A DNA stretch of 64,000 nt from Sialis fuliginosa (Eukaryota; Arthropoda; Insecta; Megaloptera; Sialidae). Below, in pieces: positions 13,646 through 25,697 of the stretch; the stretch's first letter is position 1; each line of letters begins with the position of its first letter. The stretch is taken from contig OY540822.1 of assembly GCA_961205875.1 (NCBI GenBank), positions 10,356,501 through 10,420,500 on the forward strand. Reading direction: 5' to 3'. The notes beneath the pieces were generated by a model. It made no database searches. It was not told where the DNA came from and saw only the letters and a program-made list of their open reading frames with translations. The translations under genes and the position numbers were made by a program.

Positions 13646-16040
13646 ATTAATCCAATATAACCTAATGTTTCACAAATATAGACTTGTCGTTCCTTAGCTT
13701 TACATTATCCTAAATTTGTATCATTGCTGTTTATCTTTATCTATATTATGGCTGTTATATTTATTTTTATCTAATATATCAGTATCGGTTCTCAATGTTT
13801 TTGCAATAATATTATTTATATTAATTGCCATTTTCAAAAATTATAAAAAAATCTGAGAAAAAAATAATCAAAATATACTTATAAATATAAAATTGTATCA
13901 AACATCACAGTGGATCATTAATAAAAATAGTAATTAAACAAGAAAGCCTTTAATCAAATGCGACTGGGATTTCAATCAGTGGAAACTAGTCAGAATAACA
14001 GTTTGTGTACTCGTACAATAATATTTTTATTATAGGTACCTATAACATCATTGTCTTTTTATTTTTACTAATCTGTTAAAAACTGATTGAAATGTAAGAT
14101 GCAGTAGATTCAAAGTTGCTTATTCTGATGAGTTATGATATATAATAATCTCCAGAAACACAAGAAAACAAATTATTTTCGAGAATCAAGATGCGTAGTT
14201 ATTGTATTATAGAGTGTGCACCAGTGCAACGGTTTTCCAATCCCTTTTTCAATGTTGAGATTAATTGTAATTGTAATTGTTTTAAGTAATATGAATACGA
14301 GCGAAGAACAACTTGCAATCATTGCGAGTTGTACTTTATTTATGATATGATAAGGGAGCGTATTGTAAGTTTTATAATATAAGATTTTTGTTTAAACAGT
14401 GAAAAAGGTGATGTCAAATGTTTAAGAGAACATTTGATTGAAAATTATAAACTCGCTTAGTTATAGAATTCGAATGAAATTAAAAATGTGTCTTGTACAA
14501 AGAAAACTTGACTGATGTAAAATTCTGGAGAAAATCAAAGAATGCACGATTGTGATTAAAATAGTTTAAAGTGACGAAGAACAACTGCGACAATAACAAG
14601 AGAGAGGTTATTATTTAAAAACAAAACAGTTCTCACAAGTACCAACCATTGGCGATGTATTGATCTGAAGGAAACTCCGCTCCACTCCATTCCGGTCTTA
14701 GGTGTTCATTGATAAATGACCATTTTAAAATGTACGATAGATTAAGCTAGTGTTATTATTTGTGTATCTTGTGTCTATGTCAAATTTGAGTATTTTTATA
14801 TTGCTATTGTAAAGTCTCTCTGATGTTTTCCTTTTGTAAGAACATCGTAGTTAATGTTTTAATGTATATATAAATAATGACCTAAGATCGGTGGAATCCC
14901 TGGTGCTTATCTTATTATCCACCCTAAGAAAATATTGCATCGTCACTACGGAAAATAAGTTGTTATCTTATTGTATAAAACAAGCATGTCAAATTGACAT
15001 TAACGAGTCAAACAGTTTGACGTGCTTGCGCTGTAACAATATAGTTTGTTGATTTGACAAAGAAATAAGAATTTATATTTTAATGAAACTTTAAGTGATT
15101 AATGTCTTAAATAATATAGGTATATAGTAAGAATATAAAATAGCGTTTTCTTATGTGTTGATAGAGGGTATTTAAATATTATTGATTGGTAAATACATTT
15201 AACGTTGTTTCAAATAAAAACGTATTTTATATATTTTTGAAAGAAGAGGGCCTTTTGCCTCTAAACGAGTATACATGGTCACTATAAAGAGTGCTTTTAT
15301 CGATAAAATGTTGCAGTACACTTACTATTTCTCATTACGTTAGGAACTAAAATGAAACGTAGGTAGGTATCTAGAAATTGTAATAATTGATATAAACGAA
15401 TTGCGATGAGCACGATCTGTCCGTCTCCCCAATAGAGACAGAGATCTGCGCTCACTGATTAAACTATCACTAATCACTATTGATTTACAATATTTAAAAT
15501 AACAGTGTGAAGAATCATAAAACTTTTGTCGAATCGAAATGTCCAAAAAGGACAATGCCAATTTGCGTATAATTACATATTATTCAATGATTACATTACG
15601 ACTATTCATATCATTTGAATGCAAGCACGTCCAAAATCTGCCGACCATTGTTTTTAGTATATTTTGCTACAGTTAATTAAATAAGAAGTTAAGTGTAATG
15701 TTGTGTGCCTTTTGATCAGTAAGCTTGTCTTAAGCTATGCCGTCATTAAAAACAAAAGTCCATGCTTATAAATTGTTAGCACATATGAATCTTATTACCT
15801 TAGCTCTATGTCTGTATTTCGACGCACAAACATTTGTCTGAAATTACAATATCGAATTAAAAGGAACACCAGCGACTAAGCTACCGCTACTTACGAGTAC
15901 AACGACAAATGATTTTATGATTCTAAAGCCGTATGTTTAATGTATGCTTATATGTATTAAGTGCCATCCATTACGACTATCTGGTACTCCATTTTCTCAT
16001 AGAGCTTACATAGGAAAATCAAATATTATAATTTGAGTTC
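13646..16040. other. Mdm1 3' flank, no other gene seen
   Basis: AT-rich, non-coding in all frames, few recognisable MITEs compared with the rest of the window. It is probably largely the Mdm1 3' UTR or spacer. Confidence 0.4.
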
Positions 16041-16046
16041 AATAAA
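16041..16046 (+). terminator. Candidate poly(A) signal for Mdm1
   Basis: AATAAA about 2.4 kb after the Mdm1 stop, the most convincing plus-strand signal before the convergent gene. If used, the 3' UTR would be long (13646 to about 16065); no nearer canonical signal was noticed, but variant hexamers could be used. Confidence 0.35.
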
Positions 16047-16129
16047 ATAAAAATCAATTACATAATTCATCTTCTACTTTATTTCAATGTCAACATTTCA
16101 CCATTTGCTATTTTATACATCACACTATT

Positions 16130-16135
16130 TTTATT
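16130..16135 (-). terminator. Candidate poly(A) signal for Ift81
   Basis: Minus-strand AATAAA about 120 nt past the Ift81 stop codon, at a normal 3' UTR distance. It lies under 100 bp from the plus-strand signal of the convergent Mdm1 gene. Confidence 0.5.
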
Positions 16136-16253
16136 TATCACCTCCTTCTGTTTCTTCTTTACATCGATTAATTTCATCACCGTTCTCCATGCTTTACATA
16201 TATTTTCTCTTTCCCCCTGCAAAAGTACGTGCATTTAATAAACCGTTATTATT

Positions 16254-18470
16254 TCAATCATTATCATAATCAAGTACCATTTTTTGTTCCAATTCATCCT
16301 TTTCAGATTTTATCCTTTGTGCATCAGATTCTAAATCTGATAATTTTACAGTAAGTGCATGAATTTGATTCTGACTTTTTGAATCTTGGCTTGAGTTCTG
16401 TGATAAATTAATACTCTCTAGCGTTTCTTCCTTCAGCTCTATTTCTTTCTGTAGTGTGTTCCATTGAGTTTCATTATCTTTTAGTTCCTTATTTTTCCCA
16501 TCAAGTTCCCTTTTCATTTGTTCTAGTTGTTTTTGTATTTCATCCGTTTCAGATAAATACACCTGAATAAATAAATTAATGATCACCTGACTATAATACT
16601 TTTTTTACTCATCCATCCTACCTTATTCAGTTCCTGAAATACAGTTTCCTTTTCAGCAACTTTTTTACTGATATCTTTCAGTTCTCGGGTAAGTAAATCT
16701 AATTCTATTCTATCATTATCGATCTGTAGTTTTGTTTTATTATAAAGTACGCTCATTTCTTCCAAGGATCCTACTTCTAAATCAGAACTAGAACTGTCAG
16801 CAGGCTTCCAATTCTCAAAGAATGTTGTCAGTTGTGGGTACTGGCTTTTTAATATTTCGATAGTCCGTAACTGTATCTCATGCTCTGATTTCATTGACGC
16901 AACTTTTTCTCTATGTTTATCTACCAAAATATTTTTTTCACGTAATTGACGGATGTATTGTTTTAATTCACTTCCTCGTTTGACTTCGTGACCTACAAAA
17001 TATTAACTGTCAATGGCCGATTTTAAATCATATTGTTTAATAGGGTACCTATAATTGTATTAACTTGCGATTGCTTTTCGAGTTTCAAATGTTCCAGAGC
17101 TTGTAAATTTATTTTTAATGTGTTGAACGTTTCATTTAATTTCTGTTGTTTTTCTGTAACAGCAGCTAATTCTTTTCTATAAGGTGCAAGTTTATCTTTC
17201 ATCGGTTCGATTAGTTTTTTCTTTTTCTCGGATAAAATGTTTATTTCATTTTGAATATCGTCAATCTACAAATAAAAATTTTAATATTATACGAAGAAAA
17301 CTATCTTAAATTTATATTTAACTTTATCTTTCAATTCATTTATGTCATCTTCGCTAGGTATAGGCATATTGACAACTTGCTGCAGCAGCGTTAATTGTTG
17401 TTGAATACTTTCTATTTGTTTAGGATATTGCTCGATACGAGATGTCTTTTGTGCTATTTCATTTTCAAGATAACCTTCAGAACCTTCGTAAATGCTATTA
17501 CTATTTTGAATTTCTTCTAATTCTTTCTTTAAGTCCTCGAAACTTAAATCCAGATTTTGGATTGTAGCTTGTTCTTCTTCCATCTATAAAAATGAAGTCA
17601 CATGTATATCCTATTAAAATATAATTATTATGATATTACTTGTTTTTTTAATTGCTCTTGCGCAGAATTCTCGACCCAAAGTTGTTCAGCGTGTTCAATA
17701 TATTGGTGTTTATTTGTCATTTTATCAATTTTTTCTTGGGTGTCATAAATTCTCGATGTTAAAAACTTGATCTCTTTTTCAATAACTTTAACATTTTGTT
17801 CTAAATCCTTAGCAATCTTATAATCTTTTTTTGTCTGTTCCCATTCCTGAAATAATAAAATATATAATTTCTTCAAAAACACGTCTATATTTTAATTCAT
17901 ACCATATGGACTTGTTTAAAGTTATCTATTAACTCACTGTACTTCTTATAAGCTGCACTAACTTCAGGATTTTGCAGTTGTACTAAAGGTACGTTTAACC
18001 GAATCAAATATCTAAAAATGATCATTGTTAAGTAAAAACACAAGATAAAATAATTTAATTGATATTACTCTGCTAAGTATGCTCTTAATTTGGCCTTTTC
18101 CATATTATTAAAAATCCAATTTAGTATTTCATGTACAGTTCGCTTATTTCCCATTTTTATATCTTCTTTATTGATATCGCTTTCCGATCTTATGTATCCT
18201 ATATTTCTTAATATCTTCATTACTTTTTCAGCTGTTATATCAATGCCTTGTTCTTTCATATTTAACTAAAATTGTAATGATAGTACATTTGTATATATAA
18301 TAAAATAAATAATTTCTTGTTACCTTTGAGTTTGACTGTATATTATTTAAAACATCGATTAGAACTTGTAAAAGTGATTCAGGTGATAATTCGTTGAATG
18401 ATATTATATTAAAATCTGTTTTTAACAGTTGATTTATTTCATTAACAATTTCTTTCAACTCTAAATCCAT
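16254..18470 (-). CDS. Ift81: IFT81, intraflagellar transport complex B subunit (8 exons, 605 aa)
   Basis: Minus-strand exons in order: 18470-18324, 18265-18069, 18011-17903, 17846-17640, 17583-17323, 17265-17049, 16992-16622 and 16562-16254; total 1818 nt with consistent phases. The N-terminal 120 residues match the IFT81 calponin-homology-like domain: the segment with FNELSPESLLQVLIDVL, then HEILNWIFNNMEKAK and LRAYLAE. In known IFT81 this domain binds tubulin with IFT74. From about residue 155 to the end the protein is almost continuous coiled coil (heptad-rich K/E/L/Q), as expected for pairing with IFT74 in the IFT-B core. It is about 70 residues shorter than human IFT81 (676 aa). Introns are tiny (52-77 nt) and free of MITEs, unlike the neighbouring genes. 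The exon 5 donor (GTTAAA) is weak and was chosen by phase. Cargo role: carrying tubulin and axonemal parts into cilia and flagella. Confidence 0.92.
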
Positions 18471-18789
18471 TTTGATTATTTATTATAATTTTTATACAAT
18501 ATTTGCAATTTGTAGTATTATGTTTGTTATGGTTTCATTACTATGGTAACAGAAGTATATACATATATCAGGGATGCAAACAGCTAAAAATTTCAGTATT
18601 TATGTATAATGTGTATTTTATTTTATAAAGGATAATGAAAATGAAACACTTGATTAAAATAATGATTATATTTATTTATTATATCTGATATTAATTAATA
18701 AATAATAAATATATTACAAAACTCTCTTAAAATTTCTATTACATGTACCTATGAACTGTCCAAGTTTCGAAGAAACAAGATTTTTTATT

Positions 18790-18973
18790 TTTAAAGCCTT
18801 GGCACTTTACAGAAACGGTCTCCATCACCGCTTCGACCTTGTAAATCTATTATATGTGATTCAATACAAGTGACGTCGAAATGGCGCTGCGTTTCGACGC
18901 AGCTAACATGTAATAGATTTGCAAGGCCGAGGCAGTGACGGAGACCGTTTCTGTAAAGTGTCAAGGTTTAAAG
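18790..18973. mobile_element. Foldback element (long imperfect hairpin)
   Basis: Two arms of about 60 bp (CACTTTACAGAAACGGTCTC on the left and its complement GAGACCGTTTCTGTAAAGTG on the right) flank a loop that has a second hairpin GTTTCGACGC/GACGTCGAAA. It lies in the spacer between Ift81 and the upstream membrane protein gene and may overlap the Ift81 promoter region. Confidence 0.75.
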
Positions 18974-19118
18974 CGGCATTTAACAATTTTTATCCTACTA
19001 AAATCAGGACTAAATGGTTTTTGAATTAAAGTCTTCGAAACTAGAACATTCTATATATTATGTACAACAAACTTAATTTTTAATTTTCTTATATTGATCT
19101 AAGAATAAAATATTAAAT

Positions 19119-22100
19119 TTATGTCCTAGTTCGATGTGAACTATACGTAGGTATCTCTCTAGATTCTTTATTTTTCTTCTTACAAATAATCAAAAATATA
19201 ATAATTATAATTATAGCAATTAGTAAAATACATCCTAAAGTTATTGCTGCAATTGATCCTTCACTGAGTTGCCGTTCAACTGAAAATTAAAAATGCATTT
19301 AATTTTAAAAAACCATTTACCAAGTAAATGCACAGTGCTTCCTCGTGCTAAATTCACCAAAGGGTAGTTAATTATCGAACAATTTAAATAAAAACCGATA
19401 GTGTTCAGATAAAATGCTTGCCATTGGTTAACCATTTAATTTTACTAAAAAATATTAGTATCCAACCAAGTTTCATTAATATCGATTCAGTGGTTCATGA
19501 GTTATGCGTGTGACAAGGATTCAGGGGACAGACACACACACACACACAGACAGACAGACATGGAACGAAAAGATCAATTTAAAATTTTGAAATCGGAGAA
19601 CAAATTTTTTGTCTCATTTTAAAACGATAACAAAGCTTCTCGTATCTTCGATATTCCGAAGAAGCATGGTGAAACAATGTATTATATTATAAAGAATTAA
19701 GTACCTTCTTTTTAAATAATTTTCTCTGCTAACGTACCATTTTTTAGAACGATAAACGAGTTAAGGTACTGGAACCAGTTATGGCCGCTATAACAGCAAG
19801 GTTTACTGTTTTTGTGATTGACGGGGTTCGTTTTTGAATTCTCTTGAACTCATGTTATAAATAAAACAAGTAACTCTTTATTTAATCAATTTAATTACCA
19901 AAGTCCGCAACTTTGTTTTTTAAATTATTGCCTTTTATTTTGTGTATGTTTTTTCTCCAGTACTAGATAAAGTAAAACCAGTAATGAGCATGCAGTGATG
20001 GATACTTGCTTATGATTACAAAATGATAAGTACTGACACAAAATATATAAAAGAAAGAATCGTCAAATTTGAAACAATGTAAAGCAGTTACTAGGATAAT
20101 ATAATAATTAATAAATAAATTATACTAATAATTAGTTTAAATTTAAATGTCCACCATTTTGACACCTATTGGCCGATTGTTATCAAATCACACTGTAAAT
20201 GTATATAGATTAATATTCAGAAATGGTAGTAATCAAATATCAACAAATATTTCTAATTCAGTACATTTAATTTAAAAATAGCCATTACTGGTGCCAGTAC
20301 CTTATACTTTAATTAATTCTATATAATACTTACTATAAATATCGATATGAAAGTCTCTGACGTTATTATTAACGTCTGTAGCCCATAAATCAATTTTTCG
20401 ATTACAGCAAGAAGCCGTATAATATACTTTAACAATGTCCGTGGTTCCAGAAATATAATCCTTTTTTGTTCTTTCTGGTCGTGATGTAACACTTTTCAAA
20501 CCTTAAATAATAATTAAAAATATACAAAATGGGTAAAATGATAAACCATCGTACAACGTACCCGATTGTCTATCTTTAATATCAAATTCAACTGCCCAAG
20601 TCTTTTGTATACAAGTCTCGGGTTTCGTGTACCCCACGCAGTCTTCAGTGAGCCTATATGTTATCTCCGGTGACAGATTATCACTGTACCCTCCGGTCCG
20701 GGCACCAACAAGAGCTACTTTTTTTGTATTCGTTTTACCAGCGGCATGTAACGTAACTTCATCTTTTAAACTTCCTGCAGTCGAGGGTATACTTAATGTT
20801 ACAGTCACACTGCTGCTCTGATATGCGCCTAGGAATAACCTGGAAAAAAATCAAACAATACAATTATAAAATAAGGTAGTGGCACCAGTCTTGGCAAGGA
20901 CCCTAGTAATGGCAAATTTGTAATTAAATGTACTGAATAAGAAATATGTGTTGATATTTGATTACTACCATTTCTGAATATTAATCTATATACATTTAAC
21001 TGTCTTACAGCGTAATTTGATGACAATCGGCCAATAGGTGTCAAAATGGTGGACATTTAAACTAATTATTAGTATAATTTATTTATTTATTAATTATTAT
21101 ATTATCATAGCAACTGATTTACATTGTTTCAAATTTGAGGATTCTTTTTAATCATTAGAAAGGGTCCATCCCTGCGTGCTCATTACTGGATTTACCTTTG
21201 CCATTACTGGAGAAAAAACATAAACAATATATAATATAATTAAGAAAAAAAATTCTTTTTTTCGGACTTTGATAATTAAATTGATTAAATAAAAAGAGTT
21301 ACTTATTTTATTAGTAACATGAGTACATAGGAATTACGAAAAATAAGCCCATTAATCCAAAAAAACGAAAACTTTCTGTTATAGCGGCCGTAATTCATGC
21401 CAGTACCTTAGTTAAGGAAATATTTATTTAAAACTAATATACCTACATATATTGTTTATAAAGTATATTCAATTTCACTTGATACTTTCTCGATTTTTTG
21501 TCTGGCCCGGACCATTAATTACGTAAGGACGATTATTGAAATATACGAACCCCCTCCCCCTCTTTATGTGATTAATGGACACCCCTAAAGTTAAATAAAT
21601 AAATTTAAGATACTTATGTATAGCCATATAATTTGTTCTTTTTGTTTCTTATAGGACCCAAGACCCAATATATCTACGAAGATAAAATACTCACTCTTTA
21701 GGAGTTATGTCTCGTAAATATCTCAAAGTGTCTGTACAATGCAGATAGAGTTGCTGTGGCTCATTGGTATTGCTAGTTACTATGTAAGTAACTTGTAGCA
21801 TTTGTGAAGGTGATCCAAACAGTGCAGAATTTGGGCTTACTTCAATATCCAAAGGGGGCAAGTACAGTTTGGTGAGGTCCTCATCGTAGATGTAAGTATT
21901 TTGTACATCTGTTGTAAATATTAAATATTATTAATTATACTTGATTCAGTTAAGGAGGTGAGTTCCAAAACTCGTTCGTTCCATTTAAAAAAATCGAAAT
22001 TGCAGTGGATTTTGAAAGAATTTTTGGCATTTTTTTATATGGTAATGTCATTTTGAGCCAAACTCGCTCAATTATAATATGATTAAGCAAGTTATGTTCA

Positions 22101-22960
22101 AAACTTACAAAAAAACTGAAAGAATGCTATTTTTTTAAAGGAACGAACAATTTTTGGAACTCACCTCCTCAATTTATCTCTACGATTATAAAAAAAACTG
22201 CAGCTTAAAATATTAATTAAAGTTTAAATTTTTATCTTTATAGAAATTTTAAAAATATAGAATACATGTAAAAAATTGTCTTGGGCCAATATAAGAATAT
22301 ACTCTTATGTATGAATTTTTTGGACAGAATCAATGTTTTTACCAGTGAAGAACAAAAGACATAATAACTTTTCTTTTGTTCCACAATTTTGTATTACATT
22401 GATTCTATTAATATTATTATTAGAGATTGCAAAAATGGTTGTTATTTTCAATGAAATAGTTACTAATTGAATTTATTTTCGGAAAATAGTTGTTAAATAG
22501 TTTTTTTTACGTTTTAATAATAATTAGTGCAAACTAAGTAGTAAAAAGTATCGCAAATAGTTTTAAAATAGTTGGAAAGGTAGTTGCAAATAGTTGATTT
22601 CAAATTGTGTTCAATCAAACCAGTTTTCTGAAAACGGTGGAGATATGTAATAAAAATTACAATAAATGCATTTTTACGCAATTGTTGAAAAACTATTTTT
22701 CCAATCTCTAATTATAAATAACAGTTAAATCTATTTATAAAAAACTTACTTTCTTGATATGGGACTGGCTGATTTAAAATTTTCGAGCTATTTTCCGATC
22801 TGAATTCATGATTCATTTCCAAAATATTTTTTGCTCCGCAAAATGACGCTGAAAATTTCAACAGAATTATTTTGAATTCAAAAACAATCACTTTAAATTT
22901 AAAAAAAACTAACTCACATTCGATAAAAAGTAAAACACAAATAAATATATATTTTTCCAT
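19119..22960 (-). CDS. Type I membrane protein, VWA7-like C-terminal region (6 exons, 320 aa)
   Basis: Minus-strand exons 22960-22918, 22848-22750, 21908-21695, 20839-20562, 20501-20334 and 19279-19119 join in frame (963 nt). A signal peptide (MEKYIFICVLLFIESSFCGA) opens the protein. Beta-rich extracellular segments follow: a stretch with LDIEVSPNSALFGSPSQ, then VTVTLSIPSTAGSLKDEVTL, a CIQKTWAVEFDIKDRQSGLK segment and SGTTDIVKVYYTASCCNRK. Near the C terminus is one transmembrane helix rich in isoleucine (about residues 275-297), then a short basic tail ending SSHRTRT. The SG..GTT..VYY.ASCC pattern recalls the C-terminal domains of VWA7/hemicentin-like proteins, but no VWA domain is encoded; this link is from memory and tentative. 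Four of five introns are MITE-bearing or MITE-adjacent: M1 at 19764-20302 and 20874-21408, another MITE at 21953, and hAT at 22421. Function unknown; presumably cell-surface. Confidence 0.82.
19528..19560 (+). repeat. Microsatellite (AC)n then (ACAG)n
   Basis: Short simple repeat at the end of a dispersed-repeat fragment (TTCATTAATATCGATTCAGT just upstream). Similar ACAGACAGACAG tails occur near 30100, 42545, 42910 and 57485, marking fragments of related families. Confidence 0.6.
19764..20302 (+). mobile_element. M1 MITE copy 2
   Basis: AGGTACTGGAACCAGT left end, GGTGCCAGTACCT right end, TA on both sides. In intron 5 of the type I membrane protein gene, ending 31 bp from the exon 5 donor. 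Confidence 0.9.
20874..21408 (-). mobile_element. M1 MITE copy 3
   Basis: Inverted relative to copy 2. Left AGGTAGTGGCACCAGT, right GCCAGTACCT, TA on both sides. In intron 3 of the same gene, starting 34 bp from the exon 4 acceptor. Confidence 0.9.
21953..22169. mobile_element. 217-bp MITE, AGGAGGTGAGTTCC ends
   Basis: Terminal inverted repeats AGGAGGTGAGTTCCAAAA and GGAACTCACCTCCT with GTTCGTTCC/GAACGAAC inside. In intron 2 of the membrane protein gene. A solo end recurs near 58890. Confidence 0.8.
22421..22710. mobile_element. hAT-type MITE H1 copy 1
   Basis: Ends TAGAGATTGCAAAAATGGTT and AACTATTTTTCCAATCTCTA. Flanks ATTATTAT/ATTATAAA are a decayed 8-bp target duplication. 39 bp from exon 2 of the membrane protein gene. 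Confidence 0.8.
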
Positions 22961-23071
22961 TTTGTGAAATATAAATTAATCCACTTTTTCACTGTTCACT
23001 CACTTTTTTTATTTTCACTACCGATACTAAAGAAACTTGTAAAAATAAACGAATTTATTTAAATTCCCCCC

Positions 23072-23078
23072 ATTTATA
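23072..23078 (-). promoter_or_regulatory. TATA box of the type I membrane protein gene
   Basis: TATAAAT on the minus strand, 112 bp upstream of the ATG at 22960. A start site near 23045 would give a 5' UTR of about 85 nt. Confidence 0.45.
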
Positions 23079-23256
23079 GTTTACCTATGACACATTACTG
23101 AAGAGGTGGAACAGGAAACATTACTTATATATCTTATCTATACGTCTATATACATATATATCTGTATATAATTAGTATATAATTGTTTTAAATATCTTTA
23201 AAAATTGTAGCCACATTAATTCAAAGATAGCAGCATCAAATATTTTCTTATAGCAA

Positions 23257-23970
23257 AGGTACTGGCACCAGTCTTAGCTCCTTTAAGAGCAAGGTATACT
23301 GTTTGGTTTTTTTTGGGATTGATGGGCTTCTTTTTTGTAATTCTCATGAACCCATGTTACTAATAAAACAAGCACATATCTCTTTATTAAATCAATTTAA
23401 TTATCAAACTCTTTTATTTTATTTTGTTTATGTTTTTTCTCCAGTAATGGATAAAGTAAAACCAATAGTGGGTACTCAATGATGGACACTTGCTTATGAT
23501 TACAAAATGATAAGTACTACGAAACAAAAGTTATAACTTATAATTGTAAAGGATCTTGGCTTCTGGGTGTAAGTCGCGTCGGTTTGGCCGTGTTATCGGC
23601 TCTTCTAAAAGAGCCCTGAAGATGTCCACTGCAATGTGTGACGAAACGTTGGCCGATAACACGACCAAACTGACACCCAGAAGCCAAGATCCATATCAAG
23701 ATCACCGCGGTAGCCTCAAGACTTATAATTGTAAAATTTATAATATAATAATTAATAAATAGATTACACTAATAATTTTTTTAAATATCTACCATTTTGA
23801 CACTCATTGGCCGATTTTCATCAAATTAAGCTGTGTTACAGTTAAATGTCTACCTATAGATTATGAATCAGTAATGACAATAATCAAATATCAACAAATA
23901 TTTCTAATTTAGTATATTTAATTAAACAAGAATGAGTATGAAGTATGATCCAAGACTGGTGCTACTACCT
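23257..23970 (+). mobile_element. M1 MITE copy 4, interrupted by a retroelement
   Basis: AGGTACTGGCACCAGT left end and GGTGCTACTACCT right end. Without the 170-bp insert and its 15-bp duplication it has the normal length of about 530 bp. Confidence 0.85.
23551..23720 (+). mobile_element. 170-bp hairpin retroelement with 15-bp target duplication
   Basis: Flanked by perfect direct repeats ACTTATAATTGTAAA (23536-23550 and 23721-23735). Outer arms 23551-23570 and 23673-23692 are perfect 20-bp complements. Inside: a second stem GTTATCGGC/GCCGATAAC, a 7-bp hairpin GGCTCTT/AAGAGCC, then CTGAAGA (23616), a stem-loop GTCCAC/GTGTGAC and GAAAC (23643). A 28-nt tail follows. Target duplication length and the CTGAAGA...GAAAC core suggest a Penelope-like or retrozyme-like element. 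Inserted in M1 copy 4. Confidence 0.75.
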
Positions 23971-25697
23971 TATATTACTTTTAAAATAAATGATAGGGTT
24001 AGATAAAAAACAATACTTAATTAAATTCAATAATATAAATACTACTTAAAATTTTGAAATAAATTAAATATTATAGGTAAAAATATTATATTAATTTAAT
24101 AAAAAATACATCATATCAATATGAATAATATACTTTGAATTACTATTAAAAAAATACCAAGTATGATTAAAATTAAAAGTAATAGGTAATATTCAATCAA
24201 GTTTACTATCAATAGGTATTTCCAAACTATTTCTAATCTTTTGTTGGATAAATAAACATTATAAAATTACGCATGTTTTAAAAAAGTGAAAATTTAAGGT
24301 TTGGTGAGGTAAATATTAGACTACATCCGGTTTGGTAATTAAAGCCTTCAAACTGTTTGTATTTCAGTGATAAATTTTAAAAAACTATACAAACTGAAAT
24401 ATTTATCTGGCTTTGTATGTTACTGTAACATTACGTCATTTAAATATATTAATTTTTAAATTAATCTAAACGTTTGTTATAATTGATATTAAACTGTTTA
24501 TAATGTTTTTATCTTTGACATTAATAGTTTTTGCAATTATTAATATTTTATTTACATTAATAGACTCGCCATCTTTATTCTAAACAAATTATTTTTCTAA
24601 TAAAATAATGTCGTGTTTACACTAAAAAGACAAAACAATGTTTTTAAAACAATTCGTATTTAAAAATGTACATAGGGTTTGTTGCTATTTTGTCAAATGT
24701 TGCTGTATTGTATTTAATCTATAAATCGAGAGTTTGCTTGATATAGTATTTTTTAATTATAACAAATTTTATTGTCACAGAACATAGTTTTCTCTCTTGA
24801 ATTTGAACTTTAAAAATATGTGCTATAAAAATACTTGAAGTCACTCTTTCTTTATTATATTAACTCTCATAAATATGTAGTTATACCATTCTTACAAAAA
24901 TGTTTATTTCTATTTGCTAATTTACAGTGAAATGCAGAAGTGGTCATCCAGTTTTCATTAAAAAACTTAGTAGGCTCCTCCCATTTGATTATTATAATAT
25001 TTAAATCATTTCTCTATGTTCCAAACAAGGGCAGATATTTTGAAACTCATGTGCTAGATAAAGAAATACTTTTTGTTTATAGTTTTTTGTGCGAAAAATT
25101 GTATAACTAAACTTTGTGGCAATACATATTTGATATTCCAAATTTTAGTATTTAAACATGTTAAACTTGATATAAAATTAATTAATGAAATAGACGTATA
25201 TTTGTGTTTTTATTTAAAATGATTTAACTATATAAGCTCCGTCCTAGAAAAAGATAACCGATGATGGGTGTCTTTTTGAATCTGTTGTAAACGATTCTGA
25301 CCTTTAGGGTGGCAGACGACTTCTGAAGCCCATAGTACATTAATTCATTCAAAATAAAATTTAAGTGTTTTTCTAAGGGTATCTCTGGACAATAAATGCT
25401 TAAATATAGTGATACGTATGTTTTAATGGAAGATCGTATTTGGAAAATAAAATATTGATATTTATGTAATAAAATGTATTTATGTAATCATATATAATAT
25501 AATTTATATTATTATAATAATTGTACGCATAAATAATTAGCCTATAATGTTAAATTGCTTATAAATGTATAACCATACGATGGAACCTGTTATTGTGATG
25601 GCAAATAATTTAATTTTTGGCACAATCGTTTAAGGCTAAGTAATCGCCATTATACAATAACGAATATTGTTATATAATATAAAAAACAACTTGTACA
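23971..25697. other. AT-rich spacer, no gene seen
   Basis: Between M1 copy 4 and the 3' end of the LRR receptor. Contains one copy of the GTCGCCTGCA family (24924-25334). No coding support. Confidence 0.5.
24924..25334 (-). mobile_element. GTCGCCTGCA-family element, diverged copy
   Basis: Reverse complement of the element at 50579-50966: shared AACTTAGTAGGCTCCTCCCA and GACCTTTAGGGTGGCAGACG (differing at a few bases). Confidence 0.7.

Noticed and set aside
17049..17065. Ending Ift81 exon 6 at the GTTAAT donor
   Set aside because: The next exon needs a phase-1 join; the donor at 17048 (ATAG|GTACCC) gives the in-frame QVNTIIGHEVK.
17287..17322. Reading Ift81 exon 5 through VKYKFKIVFFV
   Set aside because: It runs to a stop; phase and coiled-coil continuity support a donor at 17322.
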